From assembly GCA_021776685.1 (NCBI GenBank), contig JAJFFJ010000044.1, forward strand, positions 1 through 64,000: a stretch of DNA of 64,000 bases, written 5' to 3'. This DNA comes from Alphaproteobacteria bacterium. GTDB lineage: Bacteria > Pseudomonadota > Alphaproteobacteria > Bin65. This document shows positions 26,716 to 34,243 of the stretch, one piece after another (the first letter of the stretch is position 1; each line of letters opens with the position of its first letter). A program made the translations under genes and the position numbers. The notes under the pieces are model-generated. The model worked only from the letters and a program-made list of their open reading frames with translations, made no database searches and was not told the origin of the DNA.

Positions 26716-27645
26716 ATGAAAGCACTGATCATCAGGAAATACGGCGGCCCGGAGGTTCTGGAGCTTGCCGAAATACCAGACCCCGCCCCCAGCCCGGGCG
26801 ATGTGCTGGTGGAAGTGCATGCCGCAAGCGTCAATCCGATCGACTGGAAGATGCGCGAAGGGCGCGTGCTGCGCTTTTTTGACGTGCCATTGCCCCATGT
26901 GATGGGCCGGGACATGTCCGGCGTCGTGCGGGAGGTCGGGTCGGAGGTCACAGGATTGCAACCGGGGGACCCAGTATTTGGTCTGGCCAACCCGTTGCGG
27001 GATGGCACCCAGGCGGAACTAGTGGCGATCGAAGCTGATCTGGTGGCCAAGAAACCGGACGCGCTCACCCACGAAGAAGCAGCCTCCCTGGGCGTCTCCG
27101 GCCTCAGCATGCTGGCTGCGCTCGAGGAAACTGCTCCGGTATTCCGCGGCATGCGGGTTCTGGTTCATGCCGGCGCCGGCGGCGTCGGCTCACTGGCAAT
27201 TCAGTATGCGGTGGACCGAGGTGCCGAAGTCCTCGCCACCGCCAGCGCACGCAACACCGACTATGTGCGCAGTCTGGGCGCGTCAAAGGTCATTGACTAC
27301 AAGCTGAGCGACTGGCCGCAGCGGGCATTGGACTGCGATGTGGTGTTCGACACGGTGGGAGGATCGACCCACCAGGACTCACAGGCTTGCCTGAAGCCGG
27401 ATGGCGCGCTGGTCTATCTGAACGCCGCGCCACTGCCGGACACACCGCCACGTGAAGATATCATGGTGTTGCTCGCGCCGGTCCGGACCAGCCGCGAGAA
27501 GCTTGAGCGAGTTGCAGAACTGGCCGCCGCGGGCGCGGTGCGCGCCCAGGTGACCGAGACCTATCCGCTGCATGAGGCCGATACAGCCTACGCCCGCAGC
27601 CAGACCGGTCACACCCGCGGAAAAATCGTCATCAAGCTCCGGTAA
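26716..27645 (+). CDS. NADP-dependent quinone oxidoreductase-like MDR-family protein
   Basis: A 309-residue medium-chain dehydrogenase/reductase of the zinc-free quinone-oxidoreductase type. VNPIDWKMREG and MGRDMSGVV mark the catalytic GroES-like domain; HAGAGGVGSLAIQYA is the nucleotide-binding motif, with TASARNTDYVRSLGASKVIDY following. No structural-zinc Cys cluster is present. Relatives reduce quinones, enones or alkenals with NADPH. It is divergent from the GntR gene with the operator between them, so it is probably in the same regulon. The ribosome site is weak. Confidence 0.88.
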   Translation: MKALIIRKYGGPEVLELAEIPDPAPSPGDVLVEVHAASVNPIDWKMREGRVLRFFDVPLPHVMGRDMSGVVREVGSEVTGLQPGDPVFGLANPLRDGTQAELVAIEADLVAKKPDALTHEEAASLGVSGLSMLAALEETAPVFRGMRVLVHAGAGGVGSLAIQYAVDRGAEVLATASARNTDYVRSLGASKVIDYKLSDWPQRALDCDVVFDTVGGSTHQDSQACLKPDGALVYLNAAPLPDTPPREDIMVLLAPVRTSREKLERVAELAAAGAVRAQVTETYPLHEADTAYARSQTGHTRGKIVIKLR

Positions 27646-27673
27646 AAAGCCGGCAAAAAAAGACGGACTCCGC

Positions 27674-29137
27674 CTATCCGCTGCCCAGGAAGGGCAGCCA
27701 GAGCACTATATCCGGGAACATCACAATTAGTGCGACCAGCAGCATGGCGCAGGCCATGAAGGGGATCGCGGCCAGACAGATTTCAACAAAGCTGGTGCCG
27801 GGCGGCGCCACGCCCTTCATCACGAACAGCAACAGACCGAAGGGTGGCGTGGTGAAACTTATCTCCAGCGCCAGCAACATGATGACGCCAAACCAGATCA
27901 CCCGCATGTTCTCCGGCATATCGAAGGTCAGCGCTGCGAGCTGTCCGCCTTCCGGCGTCTTCAGCAGGGTGAAGAAAATTGGCACGGTCAGCAGCATCAT
28001 GGCCAGTTGATCCATGAACATGCCGAGCAGCAGCAGAATGCCGAACATGCACAGCAGGAGCACCAGGTCGGAGACGTCAAATGCGACGACCCACTTGATC
28101 AACGCCTGATTGGCACCAGAAGCCGCAAACACGTTCGAAAAGATCGACGAACCGAACAGGATCAGCAGCGCGATCACGGTCACGCGGCCCGCACCCCACA
28201 AGGACCGCCACAATGACTTCGCGAATGTGGGCAGGAACACAGCGACTGCCTTACGCGCGTTCGTGCGGCTTTCGTCTGACCCAATCATGCTGCCAATCAG
28301 CGGGGCCACGAACAAATAGCCGATCGCGAGCAGCACCACGGCAAGGGAGCCATAGGCCGCCGACTCCGAGGGCGTTGCGACTCCAAACATAATCAACAGG
28401 ATCACCAGGAAGATGATCGACACCATCGGCACGACGTCGGTCATGAACAGAAGCAGGCGGCGGCCCCACGGCACATAGTCAACGTCGTAGGAAGGCGCTG
28501 CTTCGGGATCCAGTGCTGCCATGACAAAGATCAAAACGGCGTAGAAAACCGCCAGAATAAGTCCCGGAACGATCCCGGCAATGAGCAGACGGCCAATGTC
28601 GATTTCCGCGATGGTGCCAAGCAGGACGGCCAGCGCCGACGGCGGGATCAACATCGCCAGCCCACCGGTGCCGAGAATCGGCCCGATCGACATCTTTTTC
28701 TTGTACCCGCGCTTGGACATCTCCGGGACCATCAGAGTGCCCAAAAGCGCGGTCGACCCCATTGAGGAGCCCGAAAGCGTGGCAAATGCAGTGCCGCCCG
28801 CCACGGTGACGTAGGACAGGCGCGCCGGCACGCGCCCCATCAACGTGTCGATTGCGTTGAACATCCTGCCGGCGAGGCCGGTCTGGAAAAACAACTCGCC
28901 CATCAACAGGAACATGGGTATGGGAACAATCGCGAAGATCGCCATATTGGCGAACGCGTTGTCGGTCAGTTGCTCAATAGAGGCAGCGACATTGCCGTCA
29001 AAACTGTCGAAGCGGCCATAGATAAAAAAGGCGGCGATTGTGCAGACGATGATGAAGGACAACCCGACCGGGACGCCCACAAACATCAAAAATAGAATCG
29101 AGCCCAGAAGCGCGGCGAGAACCCAATACCATTCCAT
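27674..29137 (-). CDS. TRAP transporter large permease (DctM family)
   Basis: A 487-residue membrane protein with DctM signatures: AIVPIPMFLLMGELFFQTGLAG, GGTAFATLSGSSMGSTALLGTLMVPEM, GTGGLAMLIPPSALAV and ALEISFTTPPFGLLLFVMKGV. It is longer than the 430-450 typical size because of a hydrophilic loop with SDESRTNARKAVAVFL in the middle. It belongs to a different DctM subgroup from the other two permeases in the window. It is last in a P-Q-M operon. Confidence 0.94.
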   Translation of the reverse strand: MEWYWVLAALLGSILFLMFVGVPVGLSFIIVCTIAAFFIYGRFDSFDGNVAASIEQLTDNAFANMAIFAIVPIPMFLLMGELFFQTGLAGRMFNAIDTLMGRVPARLSYVTVAGGTAFATLSGSSMGSTALLGTLMVPEMSKRGYKKKMSIGPILGTGGLAMLIPPSALAVLLGTIAEIDIGRLLIAGIVPGLILAVFYAVLIFVMAALDPEAAPSYDVDYVPWGRRLLLFMTDVVPMVSIIFLVILLIMFGVATPSESAAYGSLAVVLLAIGYLFVAPLIGSMIGSDESRTNARKAVAVFLPTFAKSLWRSLWGAGRVTVIALLILFGSSIFSNVFAASGANQALIKWVVAFDVSDLVLLLCMFGILLLLGMFMDQLAMMLLTVPIFFTLLKTPEGGQLAALTFDMPENMRVIWFGVIMLLALEISFTTPPFGLLLFVMKGVAPPGTSFVEICLAAIPFMACAMLLVALIVMFPDIVLWLPFLGSG

Positions 29138-29707
29138 TTAGCGGTCCTCACCCAAGGCACGTTTGGTTTCTTCCAGCTCCGCCCTGTCGCTGGCAACCCC
29201 TGCCTCGCCAATATGCATTGGCTCTGCCACGACCACAAACCGGCCAAATTCAATCGCCATCAGCAGGAACCCGATCGGAAATGCGATGGTCGTGATCCAA
29301 CGGCGAATTTCCTGATCGCGAAGTTCGTCGAAGGCCATCACGTCGCCCCAATGCTCGGCGAACAGGCCCCAAGTGTACCAGGTCCAGGCCAGGCAGAAGA
29401 CACAGCAGATCAAAGCGATCAGCCGGGACAAACCATCTCGAATTCGGTCGCTCACGGCCGCGGTCAGAAGTTCAATATAGATATGGCTTCGGTTACGAAT
29501 CAGCCAGGGCGACCCCATAAACAGGCAATAGATGAAGCCATATTCGATGAAGGTGTGAACGCCGCCAAAATAGGACCAACCGAATGTGCGGAATAACGTG
29601 ATGTAGACGATGCCAATCATCATCAAGCCGATGTAAACGGCTGTCAGCGCCATCAGCACCCATAGGACTCCGCCCCAGGCACGGTCGAGAGCTTTCAAAC
29701 TGGCCAT
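29138..29707 (-). CDS. TRAP transporter small permease (DctQ family)
   Basis: A 189-residue four-helix membrane protein. It includes GGVHTFIEYGFIYCLFMGSPWLIRNRSHIYIELL-type sequence between helices 1 and 2 and a basic/acidic C-terminal tail (SDRAELEETKRALGEDR). The ATG at 29707 is preferred over one at 29725, because the latter abuts the base of a strong hairpin. It ends at the base before the large-permease start, so the two are tightly coupled. Confidence 0.88.
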   Translation of the reverse strand: MASLKALDRAWGGVLWVLMALTAVYIGLMMIGIVYITLFRTFGWSYFGGVHTFIEYGFIYCLFMGSPWLIRNRSHIYIELLTAAVSDRIRDGLSRLIALICCVFCLAWTWYTWGLFAEHWGDVMAFDELRDQEIRRWITTIAFPIGFLLMAIEFGRFVVVAEPMHIGEAGVASDRAELEETKRALGEDR

Positions 29708-29728
29708 TGCCGATACGCCCCGCATAAA

Positions 29729-29757
29729 GAGCGGCGCCGGGTGATCCGGCGCCGCTC
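29729..29757. terminator. Strong intergenic hairpin between dctP- and dctQ-type genes
   Basis: A 12-bp perfect GC-rich stem with a 5-nt loop (GTGAT). On the minus strand only a short T run follows, so it is more likely a partial terminator or mRNA-stabilising hairpin that lets the binding protein be made in excess over the membrane subunits. Confidence 0.7.
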
Positions 29758-29776
29758 CTATCGCTTCACCGAAAGT

Positions 29777-30757
29777 CTACTTCTGGTACAGACCGATAAG
29801 TTTATTCACGTGTGCGGTCGGCCGGCCAGCTTTCTTCAAGCGCCCCATCATCCGCGCCGTTGCGGAGGAGAGAGCCAGCTTGGAATAGACCTTGGCGTTC
29901 GGCACGCTGTAGAACTTCATGCCTTCTTTCATCAGCGTGGCGCGCTCTTTCTTGGCCAGCCCCTCAAGGATTTTGCGGTGGCGGGTTTCCGCCATGATGA
30001 CCTGGCTCTGCAGGATGTTCTTTTCTTTCGCGCTCAATTTCTTCCACCTGTCCAGATTGATGATCCAGGCGATGTCGGTGGAATAGAATTCCGGCTCCAC
30101 GGCGTGGCGCAGGAACTTGTCCCATTTCAGGCCTTTCAGGCCAATGGTGGCCCAGGCGCTGGCATCAACCACACCTTTTTCAAGGGCAGCATAGACCTGG
30201 GTCGCCCGCATCGGGTGAGTCTTCGCCTTCAATGCCCGGAAGAACGCACCGTAGATCGGGTTATCGCGCATCTTCACGCCAGCCAGATCGAGCATGCCGT
30301 TTTTGAACTTCGGCGGGTTTTTCATGTAGATCCGGAAACGGCCCCCGGGGCTGGTCCAACCCAGATATTTCACATTGAAATATTTCTGGTTGATCTGGTC
30401 GATCATGGCGGTGCCGCCATTTTTGCGGGCCATTTCCGGCGTCTGGCTGGAAATGGAGATCGCTTCATTCTCAGGCACGGCACGAGCCCAGAAAGCACTT
30501 GGCGTGCAGGTGATGTCGACGCGGCCCTTGCGGACGGCAGGCGCCTGCTGGAACATCTTGATCGAGTTGAACGGCAGCACCTTGATCTTGATACCGGCCT
30601 TGGTGATGCGCGCGGCCAGATCCTTGCACAGCTTTGTGTAGATCAGGAAATCCGGGAACGGATAAACGAGAGTCAATTCGGTCGCCGCCTTTGCGGGACC
30701 TGCCGACATGGTGGCCGCGATTGTCGCGGCTCCTGCGGCTGTCAGTAGTTTCTTCAT
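29777..30757 (-). CDS. TRAP transporter substrate-binding protein (DctP family)
   Basis: A 326-residue periplasmic protein with a signal peptide ending in GPAKAA. The core includes LVYPFPDFLIYTKLCKDLAARI and LAGVKMRDNPIYGAFFRAL, where the Arg of VKMR is the expected carboxylate clamp. It differs clearly from the other two TRAP binding proteins in the window and so likely has a distinct ligand. A GGGAGGAA ribosome site precedes the ATG. It lies within the GntR-regulon block, although no copy of the operator was found directly upstream. Confidence 0.92.
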   Translation of the reverse strand: MKKLLTAAGAATIAATMSAGPAKAATELTLVYPFPDFLIYTKLCKDLAARITKAGIKIKVLPFNSIKMFQQAPAVRKGRVDITCTPSAFWARAVPENEAISISSQTPEMARKNGGTAMIDQINQKYFNVKYLGWTSPGGRFRIYMKNPPKFKNGMLDLAGVKMRDNPIYGAFFRALKAKTHPMRATQVYAALEKGVVDASAWATIGLKGLKWDKFLRHAVEPEFYSTDIAWIINLDRWKKLSAKEKNILQSQVIMAETRHRKILEGLAKKERATLMKEGMKFYSVPNAKVYSKLALSSATARMMGRLKKAGRPTAHVNKLIGLYQK

Positions 30758-30781
30758 CTGCCAGGTTCCTCCCTGTTAGCC

Positions 30782-30813
30782 GGCCCGTCTGTTTGTCGGG
30801 CCAATTCGAATTG
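30782..30813. other. Hairpin plus 12-bp palindrome upstream of dctP-type gene
   Basis: GGCCCG (30782-30787) pairs with CGGGCC (30797-30802), and the perfect palindrome CAATTCGAATTG occupies 30802-30813. The pair sits in the 92-bp gap between the methyltransferase stop and the TRAP binding-protein start. It could end the upstream transcript or bind a regulator; the T run expected of a terminator is absent. Confidence 0.35.
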
Positions 30814-30849
30814 CGGAACGATGTGAACGCCGGCTTTCGCCGGTGGACG

Positions 30850-31923
30850 CTATGCCCGTTCCGCCATGATAAGCGTCCATGGAAACCGCCAATAGGGGTA
30901 ATCTGCGGCGAGGGTGCCGTCGGATTCCTCAAAAGGCAGGATCTCGATGTTGGTGAATCCCGTTTCCTCGAGCAGTTCTACCGCATCCATCTCGGCCCAG
31001 GGCTCCATATAGGGCTCGTTGTTGCGGCGGGCATGCCCATAGTGAATATAGCGCCGGAACGGGTCCGGCAGATCGTAGAAATCCACGTGCACCATGCGGC
31101 CGCCCGGTTCAAGCAGCCGGTGCGCCTCGCGGAAGGTCTTCTCGATCTCCGGGGGCGGCATCTCATGCAGCAGCATGGTCGATGTGACGAGGTCGAAACT
31201 CTCGTCCTCAAAGTCCGTCTTTGTGCAATCAGCCTGCACGTAGCGCGCGTGGCGCGCCTGGGCCGCCGCGGCATCGCGGGCGGCCAGCTTCAGGCAGGGC
31301 GCCGCTATATCCACGCCGACAATATCTGCATCGCGGAACCGTTCGATGAAGGGGCCGGTGCTCTTGCCGAAGCCGCAGCCCATGTCGAGCAACCGCCGTG
31401 GCACGCCGCCCGCTTCCACCCGGTCGGTCAACCGGTCGTGCAGATCCTTGTGGCGTTTACCGGCAAGCGGCGTGGTCGAACGTGCACCGCGCTCATAAAC
31501 ATAGCCCGCAATCTCGTCGCTCCAGACGCCGCCTGGATGCTGATGGATGTCCACGACGCGGAAATATTTTGGCACGTCAAAATCATCAGCCAGGTCAAGA
31601 GCGCCTTCAGGCAGGCCTTCCGTGGCCAGGCCATCGACCAGCCGTTCCCGGTCCTGATCGTGGAAAGGCTGGAGGCCATAGCGGCCGGAATACTTGAAAC
31701 GCTGCAGGTGCCGCTCCAGCCAGGAATAGGTGCGGTAGAGCACCGTATCGCCGATCAGCGCGTCCACGTCATCAACGGTTGTAGGCTCCGATCCCGCTTT
31801 GGCAGCGCGCCGGTCAAAGTCTTCCTGGAGGGTCGGATACAGATCCCGGGTCCACCACGACTTCATGCCCAGCAGAAAGTCCTGGGCGGCCGTGAAACTA
31901 CGATCATCAATCGGCGTGGTCAT
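30850..31923 (-). CDS. Class I SAM-dependent methyltransferase with long N-terminal extension
   Basis: A 357-residue protein. The methyltransferase domain occupies about residues 170-320: LLDMGCGFGKSTGPF (motif I), VGVDIAAPCLK, FDLVTSTMLLHEMPP and LLEPGGRMVHVDFYD. The first 160 residues are a separate, mostly helical region (WWTRDLYPTLQEDFDRRAAK and later IHQHPGGVWSDEIAGYVYERG) that I do not recognise. It overlaps the small upstream gene by four bases (ATGA). The candidate operator at 32271 lies before that gene, so the pair may belong to the GntR regulon. The substrate is unknown. Confidence 0.82.
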   Translation of the reverse strand: MTTPIDDRSFTAAQDFLLGMKSWWTRDLYPTLQEDFDRRAAKAGSEPTTVDDVDALIGDTVLYRTYSWLERHLQRFKYSGRYGLQPFHDQDRERLVDGLATEGLPEGALDLADDFDVPKYFRVVDIHQHPGGVWSDEIAGYVYERGARSTTPLAGKRHKDLHDRLTDRVEAGGVPRRLLDMGCGFGKSTGPFIERFRDADIVGVDIAAPCLKLAARDAAAAQARHARYVQADCTKTDFEDESFDLVTSTMLLHEMPPPEIEKTFREAHRLLEPGGRMVHVDFYDLPDPFRRYIHYGHARRNNEPYMEPWAEMDAVELLEETGFTNIEILPFEESDGTLAADYPYWRFPWTLIMAERA

Positions 31924-32204
31924 GACGCCGCCCCGCGGGAGACCTGCTCGCCCTTCAGGTTCTCCAGCAAATGCCGGACGAATGCGTCCCGGTCAGCGAC
32001 AACGGCGGCGCGCTCTTCAGCGGATGGTTCGGCGTTCAGCGCCCCTTCGGCCAGGGTTCCGTTGGTCACCAACTCGGCCTCCACGGCACGCAGCCGGTCG
32101 CGCAGCACATAGACTTCTGTGGCCAATGCCATGACCACGCCGAGGGTCCGGTCCAACGCCGGGTCCTCGAAAAATGTCTGCTCAGGCCGGGCCTTGTCGC
32201 CCAT
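31920..32204 (-). CDS. Small helical protein of unknown function
   Basis: A 94-residue soluble protein without Cys or a signal peptide and with a predicted helical centre (LGVVMALATEVYVLRDRLRAVEAELV), suggestive of a short coiled coil. The family is not recognised. A near-ideal ribosome site (GGGAGGA) and the ATGA overlap with the methyltransferase argue that it is translated. It may be an accessory subunit of that methyltransferase; this is inferred only from gene order. Confidence 0.7.
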   Translation of the reverse strand: MGDKARPEQTFFEDPALDRTLGVVMALATEVYVLRDRLRAVEAELVTNGTLAEGALNAEPSAEERAAVVADRDAFVRHLLENLKGEQVSRGAAS

Positions 32205-32270
32205 GCTGTCCTCCCCTGATCCGGGCCCTGATCGGGCTTTTGATATCCGCCGTGGGCGGCGTCCGGATTT

Positions 32271-32294
32271 AAATGGTATAGTGACATACCATTT
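32271..32294. promoter_or_regulatory. Candidate GntR operator 2
   Basis: The same AAATGGTAT/ATACCATTT palindrome as at 26657, with spacer AGTGAC instead of AATGAC. Flanking TTA on the left is also conserved. It lies in the 157-bp gap between the methyltransferase-operon start (minus strand) and the tautomerase-fusion gene (plus strand). Confidence 0.8.
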
Positions 32295-32361
32295 CGGCGA
32301 AACCTAGTCACGGATGTCTGCATAGCGCCGTGGAGTGGGCAATAATTAAAGGAGATGTCCG

Positions 32362-32949
32362 ATGCCGGTCGTCACGATCACATTGATGGAAGGCTATGAC
32401 GACGACACCAAAGTCGCGATGGCTACGCGCCTGACCGACGCGGTGCGCGCCACCATCGCCGCACCCCTGGACGGTATTACCGTCAATGTCTACGAGGTGG
32501 CGGCAACGGGCTATATGCGCGGACGGGTGGCCCGGCAACCGGGCGCGCCGGTGCGGGACGCGGAGACTGTTGTGCGCGAGTTTCTGGCCCTGATGGAGGC
32601 GCGGGAGCTGGATAAGGCAACAGCGCTTCTGGCCGACGGCTGCACCATGACCTTTCCCGGCACCGGCCCCATGTCCTCCATCGACGATGTGTTGCATTGG
32701 GCACGGGACCGATATTCCCGAGTTGGCAAAGAAATTGACCGGATCGACAGCGCCCCCGGCGAGGACGGCACCACGGTCTACTGTTTCGGCACCCTGAAGG
32801 GCGAATGGCTGGATGGACAGTCTTTCAGCGGCATCCGTTTCATCGACCGCTTCACCGTCAAAGATGGCCTGATCACCGACCAGCGGGTCTGGAACGACAT
32901 GGGCGAGACCATGTTGCAGGACAGCCGTACGGCGCAGGCCGCCGAATAG
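32362..32949 (+). CDS. 4-oxalocrotonate tautomerase-like/NTF2-like fusion protein
   Basis: A 195-residue two-domain protein. Residues 1-60 match the 4-oxalocrotonate tautomerase family: Met-Pro start exposing the catalytic N-terminal proline, PVVTITLMEGYDDDTKVAMA and a TVNVYEVA strand. Residues 67-185 form an NTF2/SnoaL-like domain (ETVVREFLALMEARELDKATALL through FIDRFTVKDGLITDQRVW). The two folds are normally separate proteins. AAAGGAG seven bases before the ATG fixes the start. It lies next to operator 2. It may tautomerise or isomerise an unsaturated oxo-acid; the reaction is unproven. Confidence 0.85.
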   Translation: MPVVTITLMEGYDDDTKVAMATRLTDAVRATIAAPLDGITVNVYEVAATGYMRGRVARQPGAPVRDAETVVREFLALMEARELDKATALLADGCTMTFPGTGPMSSIDDVLHWARDRYSRVGKEIDRIDSAPGEDGTTVYCFGTLKGEWLDGQSFSGIRFIDRFTVKDGLITDQRVWNDMGETMLQDSRTAQAAE

Positions 32950-32961
32950 GCAGCCTGAACC

Positions 32962-33438
32962 GTGCCGGCAGGCGATCTCACCATCGCTCGGGTGACGGCC
33001 TTGACGCCCGAGGTCCGTGACCTGGTTTCAGAGCTTGATGCCGAGTTGTCGGCAGGCTATCCGCCCGAGCAGCAACATGGACTGAAGCTGGATGAACTTC
33101 TCGCGGCCCATGTCCGTTTTTATGTGGCACGGGTTGATGGCGGCGCCGTCGGTTGTGGCGCGGTCGCCCTGTTCGAAGAATTTGCCGAGATCAAGCGCAT
33201 GTACACCCGCCCTGCCGGACGGGGCCGCGGCGTCGCGCGGGCCATCCTGCAGCGTCTCGAGTCCGATGCGCGCCAGTCTGGGGTTGGGTGGTTACGCCTG
33301 GAAACCGGCGACGTGCTTGAGGCAGCCATGGCGCTCTATGAGAGCCATGGCTTCCGTCCGTGCAACGCCTTCGGCGATTATCTGGGCAAATCAGCCAACG
33401 CCATCGCCCGCAGCCGGTTTTTCGACAAACAGATCTAA
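32962..33438 (+). CDS. GNAT-family N-acetyltransferase
   Basis: A 158-residue acetyltransferase. The acetyl-CoA motif is IKRMYTRPAGRGRGVARAILQRLE (Q/RxxGxG/A-type) and a C-terminal MALYESHGFRPCNAF strand-loop is typical. It starts with GTG 12 bp after the tautomerase fusion, so it is probably co-transcribed. The acceptor could be an amino acid, small amine or protein. Its 3' end overlaps the convergent TauD-like gene by four bases. Confidence 0.85.
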   Translation: MPAGDLTIARVTALTPEVRDLVSELDAELSAGYPPEQQHGLKLDELLAAHVRFYVARVDGGAVGCGAVALFEEFAEIKRMYTRPAGRGRGVARAILQRLESDARQSGVGWLRLETGDVLEAAMALYESHGFRPCNAFGDYLGKSANAIARSRFFDKQI

Positions 33439-34238
33439 TGCACCGTCGGCCAGCCGCGGACGCTGACCCGGTTCATCACGCGCGGGTCAATGCCGCCGCC
33501 GGCAGGTTCCAGGCGCGGGCCGGTGTGGAGGGTCAGGGCGTTGTCCCAGATCACCACATCATGGTCCTGATACTGGTGGTAATACTGAACGCTCTCGTCC
33601 AGCGCATACTCACGGTACTGGCCCAGCACCTTCGCGGCCGCGTCGTCGTCCATGCCCTGAATACCAATACAGGTGCTGTTGGCGCCATAGAGCGCCTTGC
33701 GGCCGGTAACCGGATGGGGGCGCACCAGCGGGTGATAGACCGTGGGAAAGGAGCCGTCGCGCCGTCCTTCGTAACAATGGGCGACCGTGATGTTCTCCGC
33801 CTGATCGCGCAGACCGTCAGGCAGTGCAGAATAGGCCGCACATTGATCGGCGAAGCCGGTCTCGCCGCCAACCCGCGGCACGGCCACAGCGTTGAGCATG
33901 GTGAAGCTGGCCGGTGACTCTGTGAACACCAGGTCCGTGTGCCAGTGGTTGCCGCCGTTGCGTTGGCGCTCGGGTCTGCCGTCCGCGTTTGACAGGGTCA
34001 GCACCTCCGGCACGCCGTCCACCAGGATGTCTTTTTCCACATGAACCATGGGCTCACCCAACTGGCGGCCGAAGGCGGCGAACTGGGCAGGGGTCAGGTC
34101 CTGATCCCGAATACACACCACCAGATGGTCATAGATCGCCTGGACGATGGCGTTGAGCGTCCCGTCATCCAGCGGCCCTGTAAGGTCGAGGCCGGTAAAT
34201 TCAGCACCAAATGCGCCCGGAAGCCGCTGCTGTCCCAT
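33435..34238 (-). CDS. TauD/TfdA-family Fe(II)/2-oxoglutarate dioxygenase
   Basis: A 267-residue oxygenase. The iron ligands are His100 and Asp102 (HWHTD) and His238 (LTLHTGPR); one of the following Arg residues (in PRVMNRVSVRG) should bind 2-oxoglutarate. Family members hydroxylate taurine, 2,4-D, alkylsulfates and other carboxylates. The ATG at 34238 has GGAG nine bases upstream and avoids overlap with the preceding gene. It closes a minus-strand operon with a flavin monooxygenase and a dienelactone-hydrolase fusion. Confidence 0.9.
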   Translation of the reverse strand: MGQQRLPGAFGAEFTGLDLTGPLDDGTLNAIVQAIYDHLVVCIRDQDLTPAQFAAFGRQLGEPMVHVEKDILVDGVPEVLTLSNADGRPERQRNGGNHWHTDLVFTESPASFTMLNAVAVPRVGGETGFADQCAAYSALPDGLRDQAENITVAHCYEGRRDGSFPTVYHPLVRPHPVTGRKALYGANSTCIGIQGMDDDAAAKVLGQYREYALDESVQYYHQYQDHDVVIWDNALTLHTGPRLEPAGGGIDPRVMNRVSVRGWPTVH

Positions 34239-34243
34239 ACCGG

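Noticed and set aside
30634-32112. 492-codon plus-strand open frame
   Set aside because: It is antisense to the methyltransferase and TRAP binding-protein genes, both of which have clear motifs and ribosome sites.
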